The notes beneath the pieces were generated by a model. The model worked only from the letters and a program-made list of their open reading frames with translations, was not told where the DNA came from and ran no database searches. The translations under genes were made by a program, and so were the position numbers. Source: an uncultured Burkholderiales bacterium (GTDB lineage: Bacteria; Pseudomonadota; Gammaproteobacteria; Burkholderiales; Burkholderiaceae_E). From it: a stretch of DNA of 10,161 nt. Positions 1-5,151 of the stretch are shown piece after piece. Position 1 is the stretch's first letter; each line of letters starts with the position of its first letter. The stretch covers positions 1-10,161 of the forward strand of contig CAIUGQ010000261.1 of the NCBI GenBank assembly GCA_903898725.1, in the 5' to 3' direction.

Positions 1-429
1 CGCCCCCCTGCCCCCGAACCCGAGCCCGCACTCGAGCCGGAACCGCCCGCAGCACCGGCCGCGAAGGCGGCCCGCAGCCCGTCGGGCGGCAAGACCGCGT
101 CGCCGAGCCCCGAGGCGCCGTCGGCGATGCTGGCGGGCATCAATCCGACCGCGTGGTGGAACCTGCTGCAGCAGAACTTCAACCAGGTCGCCCAGTCCGC
201 GCTCACCGGCGGCGGTCTGCAGGACGCGGCCGCGACGGCGATCAAGGCGGCCGGCGGCATCGCCGGTGCCGCGATGCCGCGTTCGACGAAGCCGGCGGCG
301 CCGACGAGTGCGAAGGCTGCGCGCGGCAAGGCCGCGAAGCCGGCCTCGGCCCCGGCGCCCGCTGCGCGCAAGCCGGCGGCGAAGCCGCGCCGCACGCCGA
401 CCCGTCGCGCACCGAAGGCGGGTTCGTGA
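1..429 (+). CDS. PhaM-like protein, C-terminal part (5' end outside the window)
   Basis: The frame is open from base 1 to the TGA at 427-429, so this is the 3' part of a longer gene. The visible protein begins with a Pro/Glu/Ala-rich linker, followed by a short conserved-looking block from position 127 (LAGINPTAWWNLLQQNFNQV). It ends in about 50 residues rich in Ala, Lys, Pro and Arg (KPAAKPRRTPTRRAPK). A WW-NLLQ-QFNQ block followed by a basic histone-H1-like tail resembles PhaM, the betaproteobacterial protein that links polyhydroxyalkanoate granules to the nucleoid and activates PHA synthase. In that family the basic tail binds DNA. The diagnostic N-terminal coiled region is not in the window, so the name is tentative; another basic-tailed granule or nucleoid protein is possible. 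Its stop overlaps the start of the FIST gene, suggesting translational coupling. Confidence 0.55.
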   Translation, partial: RPPAPEPEPALEPEPPAAPAAKAARSPSGGKTASPSPEAPSAMLAGINPTAWWNLLQQNFNQVAQSALTGGGLQDAAATAIKAAGGIAGAAMPRSTKPAAPTSAKAARGKAAKPASAPAPAARKPAAKPRRTPTRRAPKAGS

Positions 430-1643
430 CCCGTTTCCGCCACGGCCATGCCACGCACCCCGACTGGCGGATGGCGACCGAACTCGCGCTGGCGCAGATC
501 GACGGCCGGCGCGACACGCCCGGCTGGTCGCCCGGCGGCAACCTCGGCCTCGTCTACCTGACGGCCGGCCTCGCGACCCACGCCGACGAGATCCTCGAGC
601 TGCTGGTGAGGCGTACCGGGGTCGAGCACTGGGCGGGGACCTGCGGCCACACCGTGGTGGCCACCGGCGTCGAGTACGACGACGAGCCGGCGATCGCACT
701 GATGCTCTGCGAGCTGCCGGACGACGGCTTCCAGGTCTTCTCGGGCGCGACGCCGCCACCGGCGGCGGGCGCGCGCACGCTCGGCGGCGCGGTCGCCGCG
801 CAGTCGGCGCTCGTGCACGCCGACCCGGGCACGCCCGACCTCGCCGAGCTCGTCGAGGACATGGCGGTCAAGGTGGGCTCCGGACTGCTGTTCGGCGGCA
901 TCTCAAGCGGCCGCGTCGCCCCGCTGCCGCAGGTCGCCGACCGGGTGCTGTCGGGCGGCCTGTCCGGGGTGGTGTTCTCGGCCGATGTCGACCTGCGCAT
1001 GCGGGTCACCCAGGGCTGCTCGCCGCTGGCCGGCGAGCATGTGATCTCGGCCTGCAGCTCGAACCTGATCCGCACGCTCGACGGGCGCCCCGCGCTCGAC
1101 GTGCTGCTCGCCGACCTCGGCGTCGACGAGGCGGTGCGGACCACGCGCGACGGTGCGGCGCTGATGCGTGCCCTGCCCGCCGAACGTGTGCGGGCCGGGC
1201 TGTTCGTCGGCCTGTCGGGGGGCGACGAGCCCTCGCGCGGCACGCGCCCGGGCTTCGGCGACTACCTCGTGCGCAACCTGGTCGGCATCGATCCGCACAA
1301 CCGGCTGGTCGCCGTCGCAGCCCTCCCGCAGGAAGGCGATCGCGCGGTCTTCTGCACCCGCGACGCACGTGCAGCGCGGGCCGATCTCGTGCGGGCCTGC
1401 ACCGAACTGCGCGAGGAGCTCGAGACGGACGGGCTGGAGATCCGCGGTGGCGTCTACGTCTCGTGCGTGGCCCGCGGCCGCTCGCTGTTCGGTGCGCCCG
1501 GTGCCGAGGTCGGCCTCGTGCAGTCGCAGCTCGGCGAGTTCCCGCTGGTCGGCTTCTTCGCCAACGGCGAGATCGCGCAGCACCGGCTGTACGGCTATAC
1601 CGGCGTGCTGACGCTGTTCACCGGCCCCCGGGCCGGCGCCTGA
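426..1643 (+). CDS. FIST domain (FIST_N + FIST_C) signal-sensing protein
   Basis: This gene encodes about 405 residues. I place the start at GTG 426 because it overlaps the upstream stop (GTGA), has a GAAGGCGGG ribosome-binding site 5-10 bases upstream, and gives the N-terminus typical of the family (FRHGHATHPDWRMA). An ATG at 471 is the alternative. The first half carries Gly-rich FIST_N features: GNLGLVYLTA, a VEHWAGTCGHTVVATG segment and SGLLFGGISSG. The second half carries the FIST_C features: HVISACSSNLI, FGDYLVRNLVGID and a C-terminal GLVQSQLGEFPLVGFFANGEI block. FIST domains (F-box and intracellular signal transduction) are thought to bind small ligands such as amino acids. No output domain is fused here, and there is no signal peptide or membrane segment, so it is probably cytoplasmic. 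The gene converges on the photolyase gene with a 10-base gap. The family assignment is strong; ligand and role are unknown. Confidence 0.85.
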   Translation: MTRFRHGHATHPDWRMATELALAQIDGRRDTPGWSPGGNLGLVYLTAGLATHADEILELLVRRTGVEHWAGTCGHTVVATGVEYDDEPAIALMLCELPDDGFQVFSGATPPPAAGARTLGGAVAAQSALVHADPGTPDLAELVEDMAVKVGSGLLFGGISSGRVAPLPQVADRVLSGGLSGVVFSADVDLRMRVTQGCSPLAGEHVISACSSNLIRTLDGRPALDVLLADLGVDEAVRTTRDGAALMRALPAERVRAGLFVGLSGGDEPSRGTRPGFGDYLVRNLVGIDPHNRLVAVAALPQEGDRAVFCTRDARAARADLVRACTELREELETDGLEIRGGVYVSCVARGRSLFGAPGAEVGLVQSQLGEFPLVGFFANGEIAQHRLYGYTGVLTLFTGPRAGA

Positions 1644-1657
1644 GCGGGGCGGCTCAG
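1621..1657. terminator. Candidate bidirectional hairpin between convergent stops
   Basis: CTGAGC (1640-1645) and GCTCAG (1652-1657) form a perfect 6-bp stem with a GGGGCG loop. The two convergent stop codons (TGA at 1641 and, on the other strand, 1656-1654) lie inside the two arms. Just upstream, CCGGCCC (1621-1627) and GGGCCGG (1630-1636) form a second perfect 7-bp stem at the end of the FIST coding region. Neither is followed by a clear T-run, so these would be weak or Rho-assisted terminators at best. Confidence 0.35.
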
Positions 1658-3228
1658 ATCCGGTCGATGTCGTCGAGCAGCCGGTCGCCCCACTCGCGGA
1701 TCGCCGCGCGGGCATCGGCCGGCAGCCGTGCGAGGTTCTTCGCCATCAGCGCGGTCCGCGGGTTGCCGGCGAGCTCCGCCTCGTGCAGGTCCAGGAAGCG
1801 CCAGTACAGCGTCGTCATCGGACACGCACGCGGCCCGGTGCGCACGTCGGGCGCGTACGCGCAGCCGCCGCAGTAGTTGCTCATCCGCTTCACGTAGACA
1901 CCACTCGCGACATAGGGCTTCGTGGTGAAGCGCCCGCCGTTGGCATAGAGGGCCATGCCCGCGACGTTCGGCAGCTCGACCCACTCGACCGCGTCGACGT
2001 AGACCGCGAGGTACCACGCGGCCACCTCGCGCGGCGCGAGGCCCGCCAGCAGCGCGAAGTTGCCGGTGATCATCAGCCGCTGGATGTGGTGCGCATAGCC
2101 TTCGCGCATCGTCTGGCCGATGGTGTCGCGCAGGCAGGCCATCCGCGTGTCGCCGGTCCACCACCAGGCGGGCAGCGCCCGATCGTGACCGTAGTGGTTC
2201 GCATCGGCCAGGCCCGGCATGTCGAGCCAGTACACGCCGCGGACGAACTCGCGCCAGCCGAGCACCTGTCGCACGAAGCCCTCGATGGCGGCGAGCGCGG
2301 AGTCGCCGGCCTCGCCCTCGCGGGCCGCCGCCGGCCGCGCGCGCCAGGCCTGCTCGGCGGCGGCCACGACCTCGCGCGGATCGAGCAGCTTCAGGTTCAG
2401 GCTCGAGGCGATCAGCGCATGCCAGCCGAACGGCGTGTCGGTCCACATCGCGTCCTGGTACCGGCCGAAGTTCACCAGCCGCGCCTCGATGAAGCGCGCC
2501 AGCGCAAGCTGTGCCGCCTCACGCGTCACCGGCCAGCCGAACGACGCCAGCGACCCCGGGTGGTCGGCGAAGCGGCGCTCGACCAGCTCGATCACCTCGC
2601 GGGTGATCGCGTCCGGCTCGAAGCGCGCGGGCGCCGGGATCGGTCCGGGGCCGGCTTTCGGATACGCGCCCCGGTTCTCCTCGTCGAAGTTCCAGCGGCC
2701 CCCTTCGGGTTCGCCGTCCTCGCGCATCAGCACACCGTGACGCTTGCGCATCCAGCGGTAGAAGGTCTCCATGCGCAGCGTGCGGCCGCGCCCGGCCCAG
2801 TTCGCGAACTCGGTCACCGAGCACAGGAAGTGGCTGTCCGGCAGCACGCGCATCGGCAGCGCACGCCGCGCGCACAGCGTCTGCAGGTCGACCAGCACGC
2901 GCCAGTCGCCGGGCTCGCAGACCACCAGTTCGGCCGGACGGTGGACATCGATCAGCCGATCGAGCCGCGCGGCGAGGTCCGCGCGCCCCGGGTCGTCGTC
3001 GATCGCGACGTAGTCGAGCGGCACGCCGTCGGCGCGCAGCGCCTCGGCGAAGTGACGCATCGCCGACAGGAACAGCGCGATGCGCGCCTTGTGGCTGCGG
3101 ACGTGGGTCGCCTCGCCGGGCGCCTCGATCATCACGACACGATCGGCGGCCGCGTCGAGATCGGCGAGGACGGGGTTAGCCCGGCTCAGCTGGTCGCCGA
3201 GCACGAGCCGCAGCGATGCGGCAGCCAT
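1654..3228 (-). CDS. phrB: Iron-sulfur bacterial cryptochrome/photolyase (FeS-BCP, PhrB/CryB type)
   Basis: The 524-residue product matches the deoxyribodipyrimidine photolyase-related family, flavoproteins that use light to repair (6-4) photoproducts (PhrB) or to signal (CryB). The N-terminus (LRLVLGDQLS, residues 6-15) is the antenna-domain start, so the ATG at 3228 cannot be moved far downstream. Four cysteines, C365, C453, C456 and C469, sit in RMACLRD and NYCGGCAY...RACPM. Their spacing (88, 3 and 13 residues) equals that of the [4Fe-4S] ligands of Agrobacterium PhrB as I recall them. H380-H381 (GYAHHIQRLMITGNF) lies 15-16 residues after the first Cys, where the active-site His pair of PhrB lies. 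The W-rich FAD region (HYGHDRALPAWWWTGDTRM) is intact. The expected cofactors are FAD, a lumazine antenna and the cluster. It is the last gene of the regulator operon and overlaps the DUF2256 gene by 53 bases. Repair versus signalling cannot be decided from sequence. Confidence 0.93.
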   Translation of the reverse strand: MAAASLRLVLGDQLSRANPVLADLDAAADRVVMIEAPGEATHVRSHKARIALFLSAMRHFAEALRADGVPLDYVAIDDDPGRADLAARLDRLIDVHRPAELVVCEPGDWRVLVDLQTLCARRALPMRVLPDSHFLCSVTEFANWAGRGRTLRMETFYRWMRKRHGVLMREDGEPEGGRWNFDEENRGAYPKAGPGPIPAPARFEPDAITREVIELVERRFADHPGSLASFGWPVTREAAQLALARFIEARLVNFGRYQDAMWTDTPFGWHALIASSLNLKLLDPREVVAAAEQAWRARPAAAREGEAGDSALAAIEGFVRQVLGWREFVRGVYWLDMPGLADANHYGHDRALPAWWWTGDTRMACLRDTIGQTMREGYAHHIQRLMITGNFALLAGLAPREVAAWYLAVYVDAVEWVELPNVAGMALYANGGRFTTKPYVASGVYVKRMSNYCGGCAYAPDVRTGPRACPMTTLYWRFLDLHEAELAGNPRTALMAKNLARLPADARAAIREWGDRLLDDIDRI

Positions 3229-3361
3229 CAGAGCAGTAGAGGACCGAGTCCCAGGTGTTCGCCCAGCGCTTGCGCCAGGTCATCGGGCGTGCGCAGTGCG
3301 CGCACGGCTTCGACGGCAGGAACGACTTGTTCCCGCGGTGCTCGCCCCCGCCGCGGGTCAT
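3176..3361 (-). CDS. DUF2256 family small zinc-ribbon-like protein
   Basis: This 61-residue protein has C20-x2-C23 and C43-x3-C47 (KPCAHC...YCSDGC) around a conserved RPMTWRKRWANTWDSVLYCS core. That pattern is typical of DUF2256, small proteins often encoded beside FeS cryptochrome/photolyase genes. The four Cys could bind zinc, or conceivably an iron-sulfur centre. No function is established as far as I know. Its ATG (3361-3359) overlaps the stop of the upstream regulator (3360-3358) as ATGA. Its own 3' end runs 53 bases into the photolyase gene in another frame, so all three genes are likely cotranscribed and translationally coupled. Genomic linkage suggests a role in photolyase maturation or stability, but that is inference. 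The alternative is a general small zinc-binding protein. Confidence 0.82.
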   Translation of the reverse strand: MTRGGGEHRGNKSFLPSKPCAHCARPMTWRKRWANTWDSVLYCSDGCRIAAARARRPAEPG

Positions 3362-4305
3362 CCCTCCGGATGCGCCTCGCGCCAGCGGCGGATGGCCGGC
3401 TGGATCTCGATGAGCTCGTTGAGCACCGTGATGTCGGCGGGCGGGCGACGCTGCAGGATCGGGCAGTTGCCGCCGGCCCAGATCTCGGTGCCCGCCGGCA
3501 GCTTCTGGCGCAGCTCGACCAGGCTGTCGAGCACCTGGTTCGGGTTCACCACCGCCGAGAAGGACAGCGCCACGACATCGGCGCGGTGCGCGCTGGAGGC
3601 CAGCACGATGTCCCAGATGGGGGTCTGGACGCCGAGCGACACGCAGCGGCAGCCCTCGAGCGCGAGGATCGCCTCGGCCATCAGCAGCCCGAGCCCGTGA
3701 GGCTCCTGCGGAATGGTGGTCAGCAGGATCCGCGGCCGGCGCGCCGGCTGCGGGATCGTGCCGATCGCGCCGCGCAGCACGACCTGGATCGACTCGGTGT
3801 ACAGGTGCTCCTCGAACACCTCGACATAGCCGCGCGCCCAGGCATCGCCGACCATGCGGGTCAGCGGCGAGACGATCTCGGTGACGAAGCGCTCCATGCC
3901 GATCCGCAGCTGGGCCTGCGACAGCGCCCGACGCAGCGCCTCGACCTCGTGCGCCTTGACCAGCTCGAGGTAGCGCTGCAGGTCCTCGTGCTCGGCGTTG
4001 GCGTCGCCCATCGACCGCGGCGTGACGGCCGAGCCGGTGGTTTCAGCCGCCAGCGTCTGCAGCTGCTCGATCGGGAGGTGGATGACCTTCCCGGGCCGGT
4101 GACCCGCGTCCATCAGGCGGCGCAGCACGCGCAGCTTGTCGACCTGGTCGATCGGGTAGACGCGCTCGCCGAACTGGTCGCGGTCGGGGTGCGGGAAGCC
4201 GTAGCGCCGCTCCCAGACCCGCAGGGTGTCCTTCGAGAGCCCGGTGTCCCGTTCGACAGCCGCGATCGTGCGCGACAGCGACGGCGTGGCGTTGCGATCG
4301 TTCAT
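3358..4305 (-). CDS. litR: MerR-family regulator with cobalamin-binding domain (LitR/CarH-type photoreceptor)
   Basis: The product has 315 residues. Residues 12-80 form a MerR winged helix (TIAAVERDTGLSKDTLRVWERRYGF, then RVYPIDQVDKL). Residues about 105-180 form the helical cap preceding a B12-binding Rossmann domain (about 190-305). The cap has W156-x9-E166-H167, the signature that contacts the adenosyl group of AdoCbl in CarH. The Rossmann domain has E201-x-H203-x-x-G206 (QEPHGLGLL), with H203 as expected axial cobalt ligand, then LSFS (247-250) and AGGN (277-280), matching the S-x-L and GG positions. In known CarH/LitR proteins AdoCbl supports a DNA-binding tetramer in the dark; light breaks the Co-C bond and releases the operator. 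The start ATG 4305 has only a weak ribosome-binding site. The gene leads an operon with DUF2256 and the photolyase and faces gpx. Light sensing is inferred from the retained motifs; a B12-independent MerR repressor is the alternative. Confidence 0.9.
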   Translation of the reverse strand: MNDRNATPSLSRTIAAVERDTGLSKDTLRVWERRYGFPHPDRDQFGERVYPIDQVDKLRVLRRLMDAGHRPGKVIHLPIEQLQTLAAETTGSAVTPRSMGDANAEHEDLQRYLELVKAHEVEALRRALSQAQLRIGMERFVTEIVSPLTRMVGDAWARGYVEVFEEHLYTESIQVVLRGAIGTIPQPARRPRILLTTIPQEPHGLGLLMAEAILALEGCRCVSLGVQTPIWDIVLASSAHRADVVALSFSAVVNPNQVLDSLVELRQKLPAGTEIWAGGNCPILQRRPPADITVLNELIEIQPAIRRWREAHPEG

Positions 4306-4342
4306 CCCGTTACTGCATCCCCGCCTCTGTGATCCATGACGC

Positions 4343-4355
4343 CCTGCCTGGACAA
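4343..4355. promoter_or_regulatory. Operator-like site A (half-conserved)
   Basis: CCTGCCTGGACAA has a perfect right half (GGACAA) of the palindrome TTGTCC-W-GGACAA but a poor left half. Its GGACA lies exactly 22 bases, two helical turns, from the GGACA of site B. It is in the likely leader of the regulator operon. Confidence 0.4.
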
Positions 4356-4373
4356 GGAGGCTGTTTGTCCAGG
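4347..4373. repeat. Perfect 9-bp inverted repeat, 9-base spacer
   Basis: CCTGGACAA (4347-4355) and TTGTCCAGG (4365-4373) are exact reverse complements separated by GGAGGCTGT. The right arm is also the left and central part of palindrome B and the left arm is the right half of palindrome A, so the pair probably reflects two adjacent operator sites, not a hairpin. In the leader of the regulator transcript it could still fold into a stem. Confidence 0.85.
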
Positions 4374-4377
4374 ACAT
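4365..4377. promoter_or_regulatory. Operator-like site B (near-perfect palindrome)
   Basis: TTGTCCAGGACAT differs from the perfect palindrome TTGTCC-W-GGACAA only in its last base. It lies just upstream of the gpx -35 and downstream of the predicted regulator start, a position suited to control of both promoters. Confidence 0.6.
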
Positions 4378-4380
4378 AGT

Positions 4381-4393
4381 TTGACCTGGGGCA
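4381..4393. promoter_or_regulatory. Operator-like site C over the gpx -35
   Basis: TTGACCTGGGGCA keeps the left half (TTGACC) and central TGG but has a degenerate right half. The left half is itself the gpx -35 hexamer. Its first nine bases are identical to the first nine of site E. Confidence 0.45.
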
Positions 4394-4409
4394 TCTGGTT
4401 TCGTAGTAT
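4381..4409 (+). promoter_or_regulatory. Candidate sigma-70 promoter of gpx and downstream genes
   Basis: TTGACC (4381-4386, 5 of 6 matches to TTGACA), a 17-base spacer and TAGTAT (4404-4409, 4 of 6 matches to TATAAT) make a good vegetative promoter in an AT-richer patch of an otherwise very GC-rich region. Transcription would start near 4416, about 25 bases before the gpx ATG. The -35 is the left half of palindrome C. Confidence 0.55.
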
Positions 4410-4433
4410 AGGCCGCACACCCTGCTTTGCCTA
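4405..4433 (-). promoter_or_regulatory. Candidate sigma-70 promoter of the litR-DUF2256-phrB operon
   Basis: On the minus strand TAGGCA (4433-4428, 4 of 6 matches to TTGACA) is followed by a 17-base spacer and TATACT (4410-4405, 5 of 6 to TATAAT). The start would be near 4398, leaving a leader of about 90 bases that contains operator copies A and B. The -35 lies inside palindrome D. The -10 overlaps the -10 of the opposing gpx promoter, so the two promoters share DNA. Confidence 0.45.
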
Positions 4434-4439
4434 GGACAA
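4427..4439. promoter_or_regulatory. Operator-like site D over the regulator -35 and the gpx ribosome-binding site
   Basis: TTGCCTAGGACAA has a perfect right half and four of six left-half bases. It contains the minus-strand -35 (TAGGCA) and, on the plus strand, the TAGGA that serves as the gpx ribosome-binding site four bases before ATG 4441. Confidence 0.55.
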
Positions 4440-4440
4440 C

Positions 4441-5061
4441 ATGGTCGCCCAGAGGGTTTGTCGACCCCGGATTCGCAGCATCATGGCACTCGTCCTGCTG
4501 GCTGTCGGGGCATGCCCCCCTTTTGACCTGGACAATTTCGCTCAGGCGCAGACGGTCGTCCGCCCGTCGGCCCGGGCCGCCTGCCCGCCGCTCCTCGACC
4601 GGAAGGCACCTCGCCTGCAGGACGACGCGCCCCAGGACCTGTGCCAGTTCTCCGGCAAGGTGCTGCTGATCGTGAACACCGCCAGCTACTGCGGCTACAC
4701 CGGCCAGTACGAGGGCCTGGAGGCCCTTCACAAGCGGTACAGTGGGCGCGGACTGGTGGTGCTCGGGTTTCCTTCGAACGATTTCGGACAGCAGGAGCCC
4801 GGGTCGGCGAAACAAATCGCCGATTTGTGCTTCAACACCTATGGCGTGGCATTCCCGATGTTCGCCAAGACGGTCGTCGCCGGCCCCGGTGCCGACCCCC
4901 TGTTCGCCGAGCTGGCGCGTGCCAGCGGCTCCCCGCCGAAGTGGAACTTCCACAAGTGGCTGGTCGGCCGGGACGGCAAGGTCGTTGCGGCCTACCCGAG
5001 CGCCGTCGAACCCCTCGACCCCCGCCTGCTGCGCGACGTGGAAAGGACCGTGACCCGGTAG
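4441..5061 (+). CDS. Exported Cys-type glutathione/thiol peroxidase (GPx family)
   Basis: The product has 206 residues. The catalytic tetrad is complete: C84 (NTASYCGYTGQYEGL), Q118 (FGQQEPGS), W168 and N169 (KWNFHKWLV). C130 (DLCFNTYGV) sits at the resolving-Cys position of thioredoxin-dependent GPx, so it probably reduces hydrogen or lipid peroxides using thioredoxin-like donors. The usual FPCNQFG is FPSNDFG here, lacking that Cys. Unlike cytosolic BtuE-type enzymes it has about 45 extra N-terminal residues: basic (R5, R8, R10, R12), then hydrophobic MALVLLAVGAC, ending in a lipobox-like VGAC (C25), with AQA (35-37) as another cleavage site. It is therefore likely a periplasmic enzyme or lipoprotein. 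ATG 4441 keeps the positive charges and has AGGA nearby; ATG 4483 is the alternative, and no start downstream of that fits. It is divergent from the regulator and may be cotranscribed with folE2 across a 90-base gap. Confidence 0.9.
   Translation: MVAQRVCRPRIRSIMALVLLAVGACPPFDLDNFAQAQTVVRPSARAACPPLLDRKAPRLQDDAPQDLCQFSGKVLLIVNTASYCGYTGQYEGLEALHKRYSGRGLVVLGFPSNDFGQQEPGSAKQIADLCFNTYGVAFPMFAKTVVAGPGADPLFAELARASGSPPKWNFHKWLVGRDGKVVAAYPSAVEPLDPRLLRDVERTVTR
4523..4535. promoter_or_regulatory. Operator-like site E inside the gpx signal-peptide region
   Basis: TTGACCTGGACAA is a 13-bp palindrome with only the centre and one symmetric pair of positions unpaired (positions 4 and 10 are both A). It encodes part of FDLDNF just after the lipobox-like Cys. 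It lies about 107 bases downstream of the predicted gpx start, as would suit a downstream or looping operator. Confidence 0.5.
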
Positions 5062-5086
5062 CGACCGAAGGCCATGCAAACCGAAC

Positions 5087-5101
5087 AGTCATTTCGTGAC
5101 T
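5087..5101. repeat. Inverted repeat AGTCA-N5-TGACT before folE2
   Basis: AGTCA (5087-5091) and TGACT (5097-5101) are perfect reverse complements, followed by a third related GTCA at 5107-5110. The right arm overlaps the candidate folE2 -35. It could be an operator or a very weak hairpin after gpx; no T-run follows, so a terminator is less likely. Confidence 0.4.
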
Positions 5102-5124
5102 TTCGGGTCAATGGCGGTTAGGAT
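5096..5124 (+). promoter_or_regulatory. Candidate promoter of the folE2 operon
   Basis: GTGACT (5096-5101, 4 of 6 matches to TTGACA), a 17-base spacer and TAGGAT (5119-5124, 4 of 6 to TATAAT) form a moderate promoter 28 bases before the start codon. Inside the spacer GGGTCAA (5105-5111) is, on the minus strand, the TTGACC half-site seen in operator-like sites C and E, but no second half is recognisable. Confidence 0.35.
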
Positions 5125-5151
5125 GGCCGTCAGTCCCCACGGAGCCGACCG

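Noticed and set aside
1..430. Repeat array or CRISPR-like structure in the left edge
   Set aside because: The repetition is codon-level Ala/Pro/Lys low complexity in an open reading frame, with no regular repeat-spacer period.
266..1876. 536-codon Arg-rich plus-strand frame over the FIST gene
   Set aside because: It is a frame shadow of the FIST gene, with more than a quarter Arg and no domain features.
1783..4332. 849-codon plus-strand frame opposite the photolyase and regulator genes
   Set aside because: Its composition is Arg/His/Gln-rich without recognisable motifs. The opposite strand holds three family-level matches with active-site residues.
4347..4373. Inverted repeat as a Rho-independent terminator or riboswitch for the regulator operon
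   Set aside because: There is no T-run on either side, and the arms match other palindromes in the same region, so an operator pair is the better explanation. A cobalamin riboswitch would need a longer conserved fold that is absent.
4455..4470. Possible sixth palindrome (TTGTCGACC, 4458)
   Set aside because: Only the first five bases match the left half and the right half is absent, so it is not separable from chance.
5062..5151. Zur box before folE2
   Set aside because: No AT-rich palindrome of the known Zur type is present; only short GTCA repeats are seen.
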